Below, one piece after another: positions 25,550-33,840 of a stretch of 39,342 bases of DNA. A model generated the notes under the pieces. The model did not search any database, was not told the origin of the DNA, and saw only the letters and a program-made list of their open reading frames with translations. Within the stretch, counting starts at the first letter, position 1; every line of letters begins with the position of its first letter. Source of the DNA: Puia sp. (GTDB taxonomy: Bacteria > Bacteroidota > Bacteroidia > Chitinophagales > Chitinophagaceae). The translations under genes were made by a program, and so were the position numbers. The stretch is taken from assembly GCA_031292515.1 (NCBI GenBank), contig JARLGZ010000243.1:1-39342 (forward strand), read 5' to 3'.

Positions 25550-27067
25550 ATGGCAAATCACAAACAACCGCCCGCCTCGCTGCTTTTCATTTTCGGGGGA
25601 AGCGGGGACCTGAATTACAGAAAACTTTCGCCCGCACTATACAACCTGTTCATTGACGAATGGATGCCCGAAAAATTTGGGATCGTGGGAATCGGACGCA
25701 GCAAATACAACGACGAAGACTATCGCAAGAGACTGTTGGACGGTATCCAGCAGTTCAGTCGCCGCAAGGGTGAACCCAACGGCCACTGGGACGATTTTTC
25801 CAGGCATGTCAGCTATCTGCAGATGGACGCCGAAAACGACGCCGACTATCAAAAAATAGCAGATATCGTGAAGAATAAAGAGGCCGAATTCGGAGAACAT
25901 CCCAACGTGATCTTTTACCTGTCCGTAGCCCCCCAGCTAATGCCGGATATCGCAAAAAAACTAGGGGCGCTCAATATCTGCTCGGACACCAAAAGCACCC
26001 GCATCGTCATCGAAAAGCCATTCGGTCACGACCTCAAAAGCGCCCATGAGCTGAACAAGTCGCTGACCAGCATGTTCGACGAAGAACAGATCTATCGTAT
26101 AGACCACTATCTGGGAAAAGAGACGGTGCAGAATATCCTCGCCTTACGTTTTGCCAACGCCCTCTTCGAGCCGATATGGAACCGCAATTATATAGAACAC
26201 GTCCAGGTCACCGTGGCAGAGACGGTAGGCGTGGAAGGCCGTGGTGGCTATTATGAGAATTCGGGAGCTTTGAGAGATATGGTGCAGAACCATATCCTCC
26301 AGCTGATCTGTATGATCGCCATGGAAGCGCCGGTCTCTTTCGAGGCCAATGAGATCCGCAATAAAAAGGTCGACGTGCTCAACGCCATCCGCAAGATCAA
26401 CCGGGAAGAGGCCCACCAGTACGCTGTTCGCGGACAATACTCCGAAGGGTGGATGAAAGGGGAAAAAGTACCGGGCTACAAACAGGAGAAGAGCGTTAAC
26501 CCCGACTCCCCGGTAGATACCTTCGCAGCCGTAAAGTTTTATATAGACAACTGGCGCTGGCAGGATGTGCCCTTCTACGTTCGCACGGGGAAGAGGATGA
26601 ACCAGAAGACATCGATCATCACCATCCAATTCAGACCTGCCCCCAATTTTGCATTCCCACCCGAAGCCGCGGAGACCTGGAGGTCCAACCGGCTGACCAT
26701 CAGCATACAACCGGAAATGGATATACGCCTGCGTTTTCAGGCTAAGCGTCCCGGTCAGTCCGTGACCCTCAACCCGGTCGATATGATCTTCAGCTATGAC
26801 CAGGCTTTTGACGGTCACGAACCCGAAGCATATGAGACCCTCCTGCTGGATGTAATGGAAGGAAATGCTACCCTGTTCATGCGCGCCGACCAGGTAGAAG
26901 CAGCCTGGAAAATTATCATGCCGATACTGGATGCCTGGGAGACACGCCCGCCGGTGGACTTCCCCAACTATGCCCCGGACTCGTGGGGACCGGAAGATGC
27001 CGAAGCCCTCATCGCCAGGGATGGTCATAACTGGGTCACGCTGCCACAGGCGCCACCGGCACAATAG
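25550..27067 (+). CDS. zwf: Glucose-6-phosphate 1-dehydrogenase
   Basis: A 505-residue enzyme making 6-phosphogluconolactone and NADPH from glucose 6-phosphate. The coenzyme loop is IFGGSGDLNYRKL (residues 14-26), with the second Gly replacing the usual Ala. The active-site signature RIDHYLGKETVQN (183-195) and IEKPFGHDL are standard. The C-terminal domain with YVRTGKRMNQKTSIITIQF is complete. It sits between gnd (35 bp) and pgl (57 bp) on one strand, so all three are probably one transcript, which makes the whole oxidative branch of the pentose phosphate pathway. Confidence 0.98.
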   Translation: MANHKQPPASLLFIFGGSGDLNYRKLSPALYNLFIDEWMPEKFGIVGIGRSKYNDEDYRKRLLDGIQQFSRRKGEPNGHWDDFSRHVSYLQMDAENDADYQKIADIVKNKEAEFGEHPNVIFYLSVAPQLMPDIAKKLGALNICSDTKSTRIVIEKPFGHDLKSAHELNKSLTSMFDEEQIYRIDHYLGKETVQNILALRFANALFEPIWNRNYIEHVQVTVAETVGVEGRGGYYENSGALRDMVQNHILQLICMIAMEAPVSFEANEIRNKKVDVLNAIRKINREEAHQYAVRGQYSEGWMKGEKVPGYKQEKSVNPDSPVDTFAAVKFYIDNWRWQDVPFYVRTGKRMNQKTSIITIQFRPAPNFAFPPEAAETWRSNRLTISIQPEMDIRLRFQAKRPGQSVTLNPVDMIFSYDQAFDGHEPEAYETLLLDVMEGNATLFMRADQVEAAWKIIMPILDAWETRPPVDFPNYAPDSWGPEDAEALIARDGHNWVTLPQAPPAQ

Positions 27068-27124
27068 TCTGTTTAGAGTGGTTCAGTTCACAGTTTTATA
27101 CGTCAGCCATTTAATCCGCCAGAC

Positions 27125-27934
27125 ATGCAACTACATATCTACAAGGACAGCCAGGAATTAAGCTATGCGGTCGCCGATTGGATCACCACGCTGATCGGCG
27201 ACACCCTGAAAAGACAGGATCGTTTTACGATCGCCCTTTCCGGAGGCAGTACGCCAAAAGCGCTGCATAAGATCCTGGCGTCCTCCCCGTATAGAGAGAA
27301 AATCGACTGGACAAAACTCCATGTATTCTGGGGAGACGAGCGGGCCGTGCCTTTTGAAGACGACCGGAATAACGCGAAGATGGCTTACGATACCCTCCTG
27401 GACAAAGTACCCGTGCCCGCCTCGCAGATCCATGTTATGCGGACGGATATTTCGCCGGAGGAATCGGCCGCCGAATATGAGAAAATCCTTCATCAATACT
27501 TCCCAATCGTCGCCAACTCTTCTCCTGATCACTCACCGCTCACTACTGACTACTCACAACCTGAAGCCCCGCCACTCACTACTGACCGCTCCCTGTTCAC
27601 TTCCTTCGACCTGGTGCTCCTGGGCATGGGCGATGATGGGCATACCTTGTCCCTGTTTCCCGGTACCGCAGTCGTGCATGAAAAAAAAGCATGGGCAACG
27701 GCCTTCTTCCTGAAAGCGCAGGATATGTACCGGATCACGCTGACAAAAACAATCGTCAACAAAGCCGCACATATTGCCTTTTTGACGACAGGAGCCGGAA
27801 AAGCGCATGCGCTGAGAGAAGTTCTCCAGGGGGCCTATAACCCGGACCTCTACCCATCGCAGGAGATCCGGCCGGCCGATGGAGAACTGCACTGGTTCGT
27901 CGATGAAGCCGCTACCGGAGAGCTAAAAAAATAG
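27125..27934 (+). CDS. pgl: 6-phosphogluconolactonase with a repeat-derived loop
   Basis: A 269-residue lactonase that hydrolyses 6-phosphogluconolactone to 6-phosphogluconate, completing the step between zwf and gnd. Family features are RFTIALSGGSTPKALHKIL (33-51), VFWGDERAVPFEDDRNN (67-83) and FDLVLLGMGDDGHTLSLFPG (161-180); the C-terminal region with TLTKTIVNKA is present. About 28 residues (131-158) between the helix ending ILHQYFPI and the strand FDLVLLGMG have no place in the family. They are Pro/Thr/Ser-rich, contain LTTDYSQPEAPPLTTDRS, and are encoded by the same CACTACTGAC repeat seen near 10.25 kb. The loop lies at a surface position, so activity is probably kept. Confidence 0.94.
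   Translation: MQLHIYKDSQELSYAVADWITTLIGDTLKRQDRFTIALSGGSTPKALHKILASSPYREKIDWTKLHVFWGDERAVPFEDDRNNAKMAYDTLLDKVPVPASQIHVMRTDISPEESAAEYEKILHQYFPIVANSSPDHSPLTTDYSQPEAPPLTTDRSLFTSFDLVLLGMGDDGHTLSLFPGTAVVHEKKAWATAFFLKAQDMYRITLTKTIVNKAAHIAFLTTGAGKAHALREVLQGAYNPDLYPSQEIRPADGELHWFVDEAATGELKK
27528..27590. repeat. CACTACTGAC-type dispersed repeat inside pgl
   Basis: The stretch contains GCTCACTACTGACTACTCAC and CCACTCACTACTGACCGCTC. The second closely matches CCACCCACTACTGACCGACTC at 10269-10289. It stays in frame and encodes the extra loop of pgl. Confidence 0.75.
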
Positions 27935-28142
27935 CCGGCACAAAAAACTGCGTTTTTTTGTAAATTGATCCCCCACCGGGAGCCGGATGGATCTCCAGGC
28001 TGTCGCAAGCATTGACCATACATGCCTCCCGGATCAGATGATCCGGATCGTCTTCGGCACCCGGGAAGCCGGTTTTAGTGTTTGCCGCCCAAATAAACCG
28101 CCGACCGGCAGTCCCGCGAAAGAAGAATCTTCATAGCGTGCA

Positions 28143-28460
28143 TCAGGCATCGATTGAATCGTAGATCAACACCTTGCTCCAGAGCGGAGAGCACTCCTCC
28201 ACGAATTCCAGGTGAATGGGGTCCACCTGGTAGCTGTCCTGGTCGGCGGCAGTACGGAAGAGCACCATCCAGGAGACGGCATAGGAACGATCGATCACAC
28301 TCCGGTCCGTTGCCGCGGGCAGACCGATATGAAAGTCTTTGATAGAGGGGGTTTTCGAGAGCTTCTTAAGACCAGCCACCAGCCGGTCCCTATCGGCTGT
28401 ACTGCCGGGGTTCTTTAACCAGAAGAAGACATGGTGCACGAAGACATTTGAAAAAGACAT
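28143..28460 (-). CDS. Dabb-family (stress-responsive alpha/beta barrel) protein
   Basis: A 105-residue protein from the ATG at 28460 (MSFSNVFVHHVFFWLKNPGS). The family is recognised by FVHHVFFWLK at the first strand, the helix DRDRLVAGLKKLSKTPSIKD, GLPAATDRSVIDRSYAVSWM in the second half and HLEFVEECSPLWSKVLIYDS at the end. Dabb proteins form dimeric alpha/beta barrels; some are small enzymes (for example polyketide cyclases), most are unassigned and cytoplasmic. The open frame extends 57 codons upstream over the end of the preceding gene, but that part is not domain-like. It follows the DUF2251-like gene by 49 bp on the same strand. Confidence 0.88.
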   Translation of the reverse strand: MSFSNVFVHHVFFWLKNPGSTADRDRLVAGLKKLSKTPSIKDFHIGLPAATDRSVIDRSYAVSWMVLFRTAADQDSYQVDPIHLEFVEECSPLWSKVLIYDSIDA

Positions 28461-28509
28461 ACACAAATGATTTATGGATGGAAATTTGATGAACGATCCT
28501 GCTGCTAAA

Positions 28510-28941
28510 TTAAAAAAACTGCCGGATCTTTTCCTCACTGAGCTTCCGGTCTCCCTTTGTCCAAAAACCGTTCGGTGGAGGAAATTCATTGATATTATAC
28601 CCGCCCTGTCCTTCAAAATCGAAAAGGGCATGACAATATCCGTCGATGACCAGGGCGCATTTCAACCAGTCCTTCGACCAGACGATCAGCAACTTTGAAG
28701 TCCGCCCTTCTTTACCCGTCTCGTCGTCCGCAATTTTGATCTCGTCATCCGCCTCGTAGATGTGCAAGGCGTCCAATATACGCTGATCTCCGCCGGAAGC
28801 ATCTTTCTCGAGGGCATAGAAATAGGCCGTATCCCCGTCGTCTTCGAAGATCACGCCATACCTGTTCTCCGGGGTAAAGCTCTCGACAAAAACATCCGCC
28901 CCCCGGGTAATGGTTTGCTCCTTCATCAGGTATCCGTTCAT
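28510..28941 (-). CDS. DUF2251-like cytoplasmic protein of unknown function
   Basis: A 143-residue acidic, soluble protein without signal peptide or membrane segment. It contains ENRYGVIFEDDGDTAYFYAL, RILDALHIYEADDE and CALVIDGYCHALFDFEGQGG, which I recall as typical of DUF2251, though this could not be checked. The ends NGFWTKGDRKLSEEKIRQFF resemble the closing helix. A second Met five codons in (28926) is an alternative start. It precedes the Dabb gene and is likely co-transcribed with it. No function can be given. Confidence 0.7.
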   Translation of the reverse strand: MNGYLMKEQTITRGADVFVESFTPENRYGVIFEDDGDTAYFYALEKDASGGDQRILDALHIYEADDEIKIADDETGKEGRTSKLLIVWSKDWLKCALVIDGYCHALFDFEGQGGYNINEFPPPNGFWTKGDRKLSEEKIRQFF

Positions 28942-29016
28942 CCTGTAAGTTCTTTTAATGTACGTTAATTCGAAACTCCTTAATCAGCCCGTTTTTTTTA
29001 ACACACTCCATCCGTT

Positions 29017-30198
29017 TCATCTGACCTGTTTCAGCCATTCCAATATGCCCAGGTAGATCTTCTGCGCCGCCGCCTTGCGGAACTTCGGGCTCAGGATCCT
29101 TTTCTCATCATCCGGGTTACTCAGGAACGCGAGTTCCACCAGCGTGTTTGGATATTCCGTCGGACCGCTCAGCGCGAAATTGAAGTTACCGACATTCCCA
29201 TACTCTTTCAGACCCAGGGTGAGCAGTTGATTTAGAATCGCCACGCTCAGAGGCCTGAAACCGATATACCGGTAAAAAGTACTCGTACCCTGAACCGTGT
29301 CGTTGCCGCCCGAGTTCAGGTGTATGCTGACGAGAAGATCGGGATTGTACTCCCTCAACATGAGTATCCGCTCCGGCATACTCAGCGAAGTGTCTTTTGT
29401 CCGGGTCATAAACACCTCTTTTGCGCCGGCTTTAATAAGCGTCTTTTGCAGTTCTTTGGCGATCAGCAACGTATATTCTTTTTCAAGGACCTTGGTGGTG
29501 ACGCCGTCGGCGCCGCTATTGTCGCCGCCATGTCCTGCGTCGATCGCGATACGTATATGATGCAGATCCGGGATGACCGGCTGTCTTTTGACCTTCACCA
29601 CCAGTCTTCTGGAGGCGCTGTCATAATAGATTCCATAACCCCAGTGCTGGGGATGTTTGAGCTCGATCGTAAACCGTAACACATCGTCTTCTATTTGCTC
29701 GTACCAGGTGTTCCGGATCTCTTTGGCCGTTTTTAACTGTGAGATCCAGTTGGTATTGCTGGTTACGCCATAAAGGTCGATAACGATCCGGGACGGGTCG
29801 ATCAATTGAAAGCCGTGATAGGGCAGCCGTTCGTCCAGGCTGATAGCGAGGTAGTCGGATTTCGCATCCCCGTATACCTTGCAATAACCGCTCAGGTGTG
29901 TATTGTGTGCCGGCGGCCGGGCAACCCCTTTCTGTTGCAGGATGACGCTCGTCTTGGCAATATAGGCGGAGTGCTCTTTCGACAATTGGATCTTGTAGTC
30001 GGTGTTAAAACTGTCCACGACCTTCACCAGTATGTCCGAGTCGAGGTAATTCATCTTGGCCCCCCCGAGACGGTCATCGCCGATGCCGTACTCGATAAAA
30101 GGCAATTTCCCGGTCGTCCGCGCATACCATGCGCTGTCTTGCGAAAAAGCAAACAATGTCTCAAAAACGAAAAGGAAGAGCAAACCCAGTTTAACCAT
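29017..30198 (-). CDS. N-acetylmuramoyl-L-alanine amidase (Amidase_3, AmiC-like)
   Basis: A 393-residue exported enzyme that cuts the amide bond between MurNAc and the stem peptide, usually in daughter-cell separation. A signal peptide (KLGLLFLFVFETLFAFSQ) is at the N-terminus. The middle part resembles an AMIN-like beta domain (about 90-180). The catalytic domain from about residue 210 shows the zinc sites: IAIDAGHGGDNSGADG (His), LEKEYTLLIAKELQ (Glu), LLVSIHLNSGG (His), and the catalytic Glu in NTLVELAFLSNPDDE. All are intact. It lies alone between the DUF2251-like and acyl-CoA dehydrogenase genes on the same strand. Confidence 0.93.
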   Translation of the reverse strand: MVKLGLLFLFVFETLFAFSQDSAWYARTTGKLPFIEYGIGDDRLGGAKMNYLDSDILVKVVDSFNTDYKIQLSKEHSAYIAKTSVILQQKGVARPPAHNTHLSGYCKVYGDAKSDYLAISLDERLPYHGFQLIDPSRIVIDLYGVTSNTNWISQLKTAKEIRNTWYEQIEDDVLRFTIELKHPQHWGYGIYYDSASRRLVVKVKRQPVIPDLHHIRIAIDAGHGGDNSGADGVTTKVLEKEYTLLIAKELQKTLIKAGAKEVFMTRTKDTSLSMPERILMLREYNPDLLVSIHLNSGGNDTVQGTSTFYRYIGFRPLSVAILNQLLTLGLKEYGNVGNFNFALSGPTEYPNTLVELAFLSNPDDEKRILSPKFRKAAAQKIYLGILEWLKQVR

Positions 30199-30258
30199 AG
30201 CTGCGTTTTGCCGCTAAAGGTAACGATTGTTCCGGGCAGAATCTTCTGATAAAACACA

Positions 30259-30293
30259 AAGCCACCCTGCTATTATGCAGGATGGCCTTTTCT
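30259..30293 (-). terminator. Terminator after the acyl-CoA dehydrogenase gene
   Basis: GCCACCCTGC (30261-30270) pairs with GCAGGATGGC (30277-30286) with one mismatch and a TATTAT loop. On the minus strand the stem is followed by TTTGTGTTTT; on the plus strand by TTTT. It lies 25 bp after the stop. Confidence 0.7.
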
Positions 30294-30317
30294 CATGTGT
30301 GACCCGCAGGAAGAAGT

Positions 30318-32111
30318 TTATAATGGGTACTTATTATCGGCGACCAGCTTGGCCTCGATCCTTCTCCTCGCGTCTTTACTGTTGAAGGGCTCCGCCTTGG
30401 TGAAGCGTTTCAGCCCCAGAATCATCATTCTTTGTTCATCGCCGCTCGCAAAGGCATTGATGGCGTCTTTTCCCGATTTGTTGATATGGTCTGCCGCATC
30501 GTATAGGAAGGTGCGCATAATGTCCAGCTCAAAGCCGCAGGCTGCCTCGCCTCGCTGGTCCACCAGTTTCTGCACACGCAGCAAGGCGCTTTCCGCGGCA
30601 AAAGCCTCGATGGCCATATCGGCAATATTCATCAGGATCTCCTGCTCGTCTTCAATTTTGGCCATTAGCTTCTGTACTGCGCTCCCAGCAACCATCAGGA
30701 TGGCTTTTTTAAAGTTCAGGATCGTCTTCTTCTCTTTTGCAAAAGGAGTGTCGTCTTCATTGCCGAATTCGGGGATACTCATCAGCTCCTTAGAAACAGC
30801 CATCGCCGGCCCCATCAGATCGAGACGTCCTTTCATGGCCCGCTTTAATACCATATCCACTGTCAGCAACCGGTTGATTTCGTTGGTCCCCTCATAGATG
30901 CGGTTGATACGACTATCGCGGTAAGCCTTGGAGATGAGATACTCATCGCTGTAGCCATTGCCTCCATGTACCTGGACGCCTTCGTCGACCACAAAATCCA
31001 GGGCCTCGCTGCCAAACACTTTCAGGATGGCGCACTCGATCGCAAACTCTTCAGCCGCCCCGAGCAGGGATTCGTTAAAGAGTTTGCCGGCTGCTACCAG
31101 TTCGCCTTCCTTATCGTCTATCCATTTGGCCGTCCGGTACAATGCACTTTCCGATACCCATATCTTGATGGCCATCTCTGCCAGCTTGTGCTTGATGGCG
31201 CCAAAACTTGCAATGGACTTCTTGAATTGCTCGCGGGTGATAGCATATTGAATGGTCGTGGTAAGGGCCCTCTTGGAAGCACCCAGCGCGGCCGCGCATA
31301 ATTTCAACCTGCCGATATTCAATATGTTAAAGGCTATGATATGACCCTTGCCGATCTCACCGAGCAGGTTTTCCACAGGCACCCTGCAATCCTGGAAATA
31401 CAGCTGTACGGTGGAAGAACCTTTGATGCCCATCTTATGTTCTTCCGGACCTTGCGTGAATCCCTCGTAACCGCGCTCTACGATAAAGGCCGAGAATTTG
31501 TCGCCGTCGATCTTCGCAAAGACCGTATAGACATCCGCGAACCCGCCGTTGGTGATCCAGCATTTCTGACCGTTGAGAAGATAATATTTACCGTCCGCCG
31601 AAAGCTTCGCGGTCGTCTTTGCACCAAGCGCATCGCTTCCGCTGTTGGGTTCGGTAAGACCATAGGATCCCTTCCATTCGCCGGTGGCCAGCTTGGAGAC
31701 ATATTTTTTCTTCTGCTCCTGCGTACCAAAGTATAAGATGGGAAGCGTGCCGATACCCGTATGCGCAGAGACCCCCACGGAGAAAGAGAAGCCCCCGCCC
31801 AACCCTTCGTTCACCAGGGTAGATGTGATAAAATCTTTACCAAGCCCCCCAAACTCTTCCGGCACCGAAGTGCCCAGCAGACCCAGCTCCCCGGCCTTTT
31901 GGATCAGGGAAGGCATGAGCCCGGGCTCGAGCTTATCGATACGGTCGATCACAGGAAGCACTTCCGTGTCGAGGAAACTCGCGCACATATCCTTCACCAT
32001 CTGCTGCTCTTCATTATAGTCTTCGGGAATAAAAGTGTCAAAGGGAGAACTCTCCTTTATCAGCCATTCACCACCCTTCAGGGCCTGTTTTTTTTCGGTA
32101 GAAGCACTCAT
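30318..32111 (-). CDS. Acyl-CoA dehydrogenase (long, VLCAD-like form)
   Basis: A 597-residue flavoprotein that makes trans-2-enoyl-CoA in fatty-acid beta-oxidation. The core acyl-CoA dehydrogenase part (about 50-430) has VPEEFGGLGKDFITS, YGLTEPNSGSDALGAKTTAK (flavin/substrate loop), NGQKCWITNGGFADVYTVFA and the base region NRIYEGTNEINRLL with its Glu. About 160 further residues form the extra C-terminal helical domain typical of Bacteroidota long forms and mitochondrial VLCAD. The MarR regulator gene lies 66 bp upstream on the same strand; the pair is likely one operon controlled by fatty acids or CoA esters. A terminator follows. Confidence 0.94.
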   Translation of the reverse strand: MSASTEKKQALKGGEWLIKESSPFDTFIPEDYNEEQQMVKDMCASFLDTEVLPVIDRIDKLEPGLMPSLIQKAGELGLLGTSVPEEFGGLGKDFITSTLVNEGLGGGFSFSVGVSAHTGIGTLPILYFGTQEQKKKYVSKLATGEWKGSYGLTEPNSGSDALGAKTTAKLSADGKYYLLNGQKCWITNGGFADVYTVFAKIDGDKFSAFIVERGYEGFTQGPEEHKMGIKGSSTVQLYFQDCRVPVENLLGEIGKGHIIAFNILNIGRLKLCAAALGASKRALTTTIQYAITREQFKKSIASFGAIKHKLAEMAIKIWVSESALYRTAKWIDDKEGELVAAGKLFNESLLGAAEEFAIECAILKVFGSEALDFVVDEGVQVHGGNGYSDEYLISKAYRDSRINRIYEGTNEINRLLTVDMVLKRAMKGRLDLMGPAMAVSKELMSIPEFGNEDDTPFAKEKKTILNFKKAILMVAGSAVQKLMAKIEDEQEILMNIADMAIEAFAAESALLRVQKLVDQRGEAACGFELDIMRTFLYDAADHINKSGKDAINAFASGDEQRMMILGLKRFTKAEPFNSKDARRRIEAKLVADNKYPL

Positions 32112-32177
32112 AGAAAATTGTTTTACGGTGAGAAATCTTTTTAAAATATGGTTTTAAAAATATCGCCTGATTGGTTC

Positions 32178-32618
32178 TTATTTGAGATTATCATACACGA
32201 TTTTCAAGACCTCCTTACAGATATCGATACGGTCTGCGGGCACGCTTTCCAGCGCCTCGTTCAGGGTCTCTTCCGCCAATAACATGGTCTCATCCTGCAA
32301 TTTTTGAGCCTGGCGTGTCAGGTAGATCAGGTTGATCCGGCGGTCGTTCTCCGCGGCAATCCTCTTGACAAGCTGCAGTTTTTCCAGGTTGTCCACCAAC
32401 CGGGTGATGCTGGGCTTATCACGAAAAGTAGCATTGCATAATTCCTGCTGGCTCTTGCCGTCTTCCTTCCAAAGCTGGTATAATACGCTCCATTGTTCTA
32501 TCGTCAGGTTGAGACCGGCAGTATTGAATTTCTTCTGCAGCCGGCGGGCAATCGCCGTCGAAGCCTTCCCCGTGATAAAACTGTACAACTCCCCTTTCTT
32601 AAATTGGTTGTTTTGCAT
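32178..32618 (-). CDS. MarR-family transcriptional regulator
   Basis: A 147-residue winged-helix dimer protein, start taken at the ATG at 32618 (MQNNQFKKGELYSFITG). The winged helix runs NLTIEQWSVLYQLWKEDGKS (about 42-61), then QQELCNATFRDKPSITRLVDN (recognition helix) and KLQLVKRIAAENDRRINLIY with the Asp-Arg-Arg of the wing. Flanking helices form the dimer interface. It lies directly before the acyl-CoA dehydrogenase, so it probably represses its own operon and responds to a lipid-derived ligand. A nested inverted repeat sits between its start codon and its promoter, the usual place for a self-repressing operator. Confidence 0.92.
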   Translation of the reverse strand: MQNNQFKKGELYSFITGKASTAIARRLQKKFNTAGLNLTIEQWSVLYQLWKEDGKSQQELCNATFRDKPSITRLVDNLEKLQLVKRIAAENDRRINLIYLTRQAQKLQDETMLLAEETLNEALESVPADRIDICKEVLKIVYDNLK

Positions 32619-32652
32619 ATAGTTAGTTAAACAACTAATCAAATCTAACTAT
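32619..32652 (-). promoter_or_regulatory. Promoter and nested inverted-repeat operator of the marR-like gene
   Basis: The minus strand carries TAGATTTG (32640-32647), a TAnnTTTG match 21 bp before the start. Over it lie two inverted repeats: inner TTAGTT/AACTAA (32623-32628 and 32633-32638, 4-bp loop) and outer ATAGTTAG/CTAACTAT (32619-32626 and 32645-32652). The outer arm overlaps the promoter. Binding here would block transcription of the regulator and the dehydrogenase. Confidence 0.65.
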
Positions 32653-32799
32653 TTTCCACGAAATCTCACAGCTTTGGGGACAAAATCCTGTTTTTTGATT
32701 TTTGATGAAAAACATCCCGGATGGGCAAATGGATCCGCTGTTGATTGTCGGCCTGATTCAGTAGCTTTAAGACTAAATTCCCAGGGCGAACGGCCCGAT

Positions 32800-33648
32800 A
32801 TGCAATCTTTTTTTCTCACTTACCGATCTTCGCGCATCCATTTCCTGCAGGGAGGCCATGGCGATAAAATATTACTCTGCTTTCATGGCTATGGCGAAAC
32901 TGCCGCCTCTTTTGCATTCCTGGAGGGTCCGCTGGGCACGGCCTTTACGCTACTGGCGATAGACCTCCCCTTTCATGGGAAGACGGAATGGAACGAAGGA
33001 ATGTCTTTCAGCATGGAAAGCCTGCTGGAGATCCTGCAGGGAATAGAACTCCTGAAAGATCTCGCGGACGGAACGGGGACACCGACACCCGGAAAAAAAC
33101 AGGCCAGGATCCTGCTGACAGGGTTCAGTATGGGCGGCCGGATCGCGCTCAGCTTGCTGGAGAAAATACCGGACAGGGTTGAAAAAATAATATTGCTGGC
33201 CCCCGACGGATTGACCGTGAATCCCTGGTACTGGCTCGCCACACAAACCCGCCCCGGGAACAGGATATTCCGTTACACGATGAAACATCCCGGCTGGTTT
33301 TTTCTCGTCCTCCGCATCGGGAACCTGCTCGGCGCCGTCAACCCGAGCGTTTATAAATTTACCAGGAACTATGTCGACAATCCTGCCGTCAGGGAAGCTC
33401 TCTACCACCGGTGGACCGTCCTGCGCAATTTCAGACCCGATATCCCGGTCATCACTTCCCTGGTCCGTGAAAGACGCATCCCCGTCAGGCTCCTCTATGG
33501 CCAATACGACCGGATCATACGTTCCGGGAAAGGGGAAAGATTCAAAAAAAATATCGACCCTTTCGGTGAGTTATTCCTTCTTCCTTCCGGACACCAGTTG
33601 CTTTTGGAAAAACACCTGGAACCCATACGCTTCGCGCTAAAGGATTAG
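32800..33648 (+). CDS. Alpha/beta hydrolase
   Basis: A 282-residue soluble hydrolase, start at the ATG at 32800 (MQSFFLTYRSSRIHFLQGGH). The upstream in-frame extension to 32674 is not domain-like and overlaps the regulator's control region. The oxyanion strand is KILLCFHGYGETAASFAFLE, the nucleophile elbow GFSMGGRIALSLL, the acid in LLYGQYDRI and the His in LPSGHQLLLEKH. All three catalytic elements are present. It diverges from the marR-like gene. There is no signal peptide. Substrate unknown; the position suggests a link to acyl chains but that is only context. Confidence 0.87.
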   Translation: MQSFFLTYRSSRIHFLQGGHGDKILLCFHGYGETAASFAFLEGPLGTAFTLLAIDLPFHGKTEWNEGMSFSMESLLEILQGIELLKDLADGTGTPTPGKKQARILLTGFSMGGRIALSLLEKIPDRVEKIILLAPDGLTVNPWYWLATQTRPGNRIFRYTMKHPGWFFLVLRIGNLLGAVNPSVYKFTRNYVDNPAVREALYHRWTVLRNFRPDIPVITSLVRERRIPVRLLYGQYDRIIRSGKGERFKKNIDPFGELFLLPSGHQLLLEKHLEPIRFALKD

Positions 33649-33673
33649 TTGTCTATATTTACCATTTCATTAG

Positions 33674-33803
33674 TGGTTTTTGTTTGTTTAGTTGGTTTTT
33701 GTTTGTTTTTTCCCGATTTTTCGGCCCTTTTCTTTGGTTGTTTTTTGTGTTGACTTTGGCTCTCTTAGATTTTTCAGATCTTTCGGATTTTTCAGATCTT
33801 TCA
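33674..33803. repeat. Two short T-rich tandem repeats upstream of a glycosyltransferase gene
   Basis: TGGTTTTTGTTTGTTT occurs at 33674-33689 and 33693-33708 (period 19). GATTTTTCAGATCTTTC occurs at 33768-33784 and 33786-33802 (period 18, last base differs at the end). Both are strongly pyrimidine-biased on the plus strand. Confidence 0.85.
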
Positions 33804-33840
33804 GGTGGCTTTATTTATAAATTTTTGATACTCTTTGTCG

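Noticed and set aside
27944-27962. Terminator from AAAAAAC/GTTTTTT after pgl
   Set aside because: Stem is almost only A-T with a three-base loop, too weak to call.
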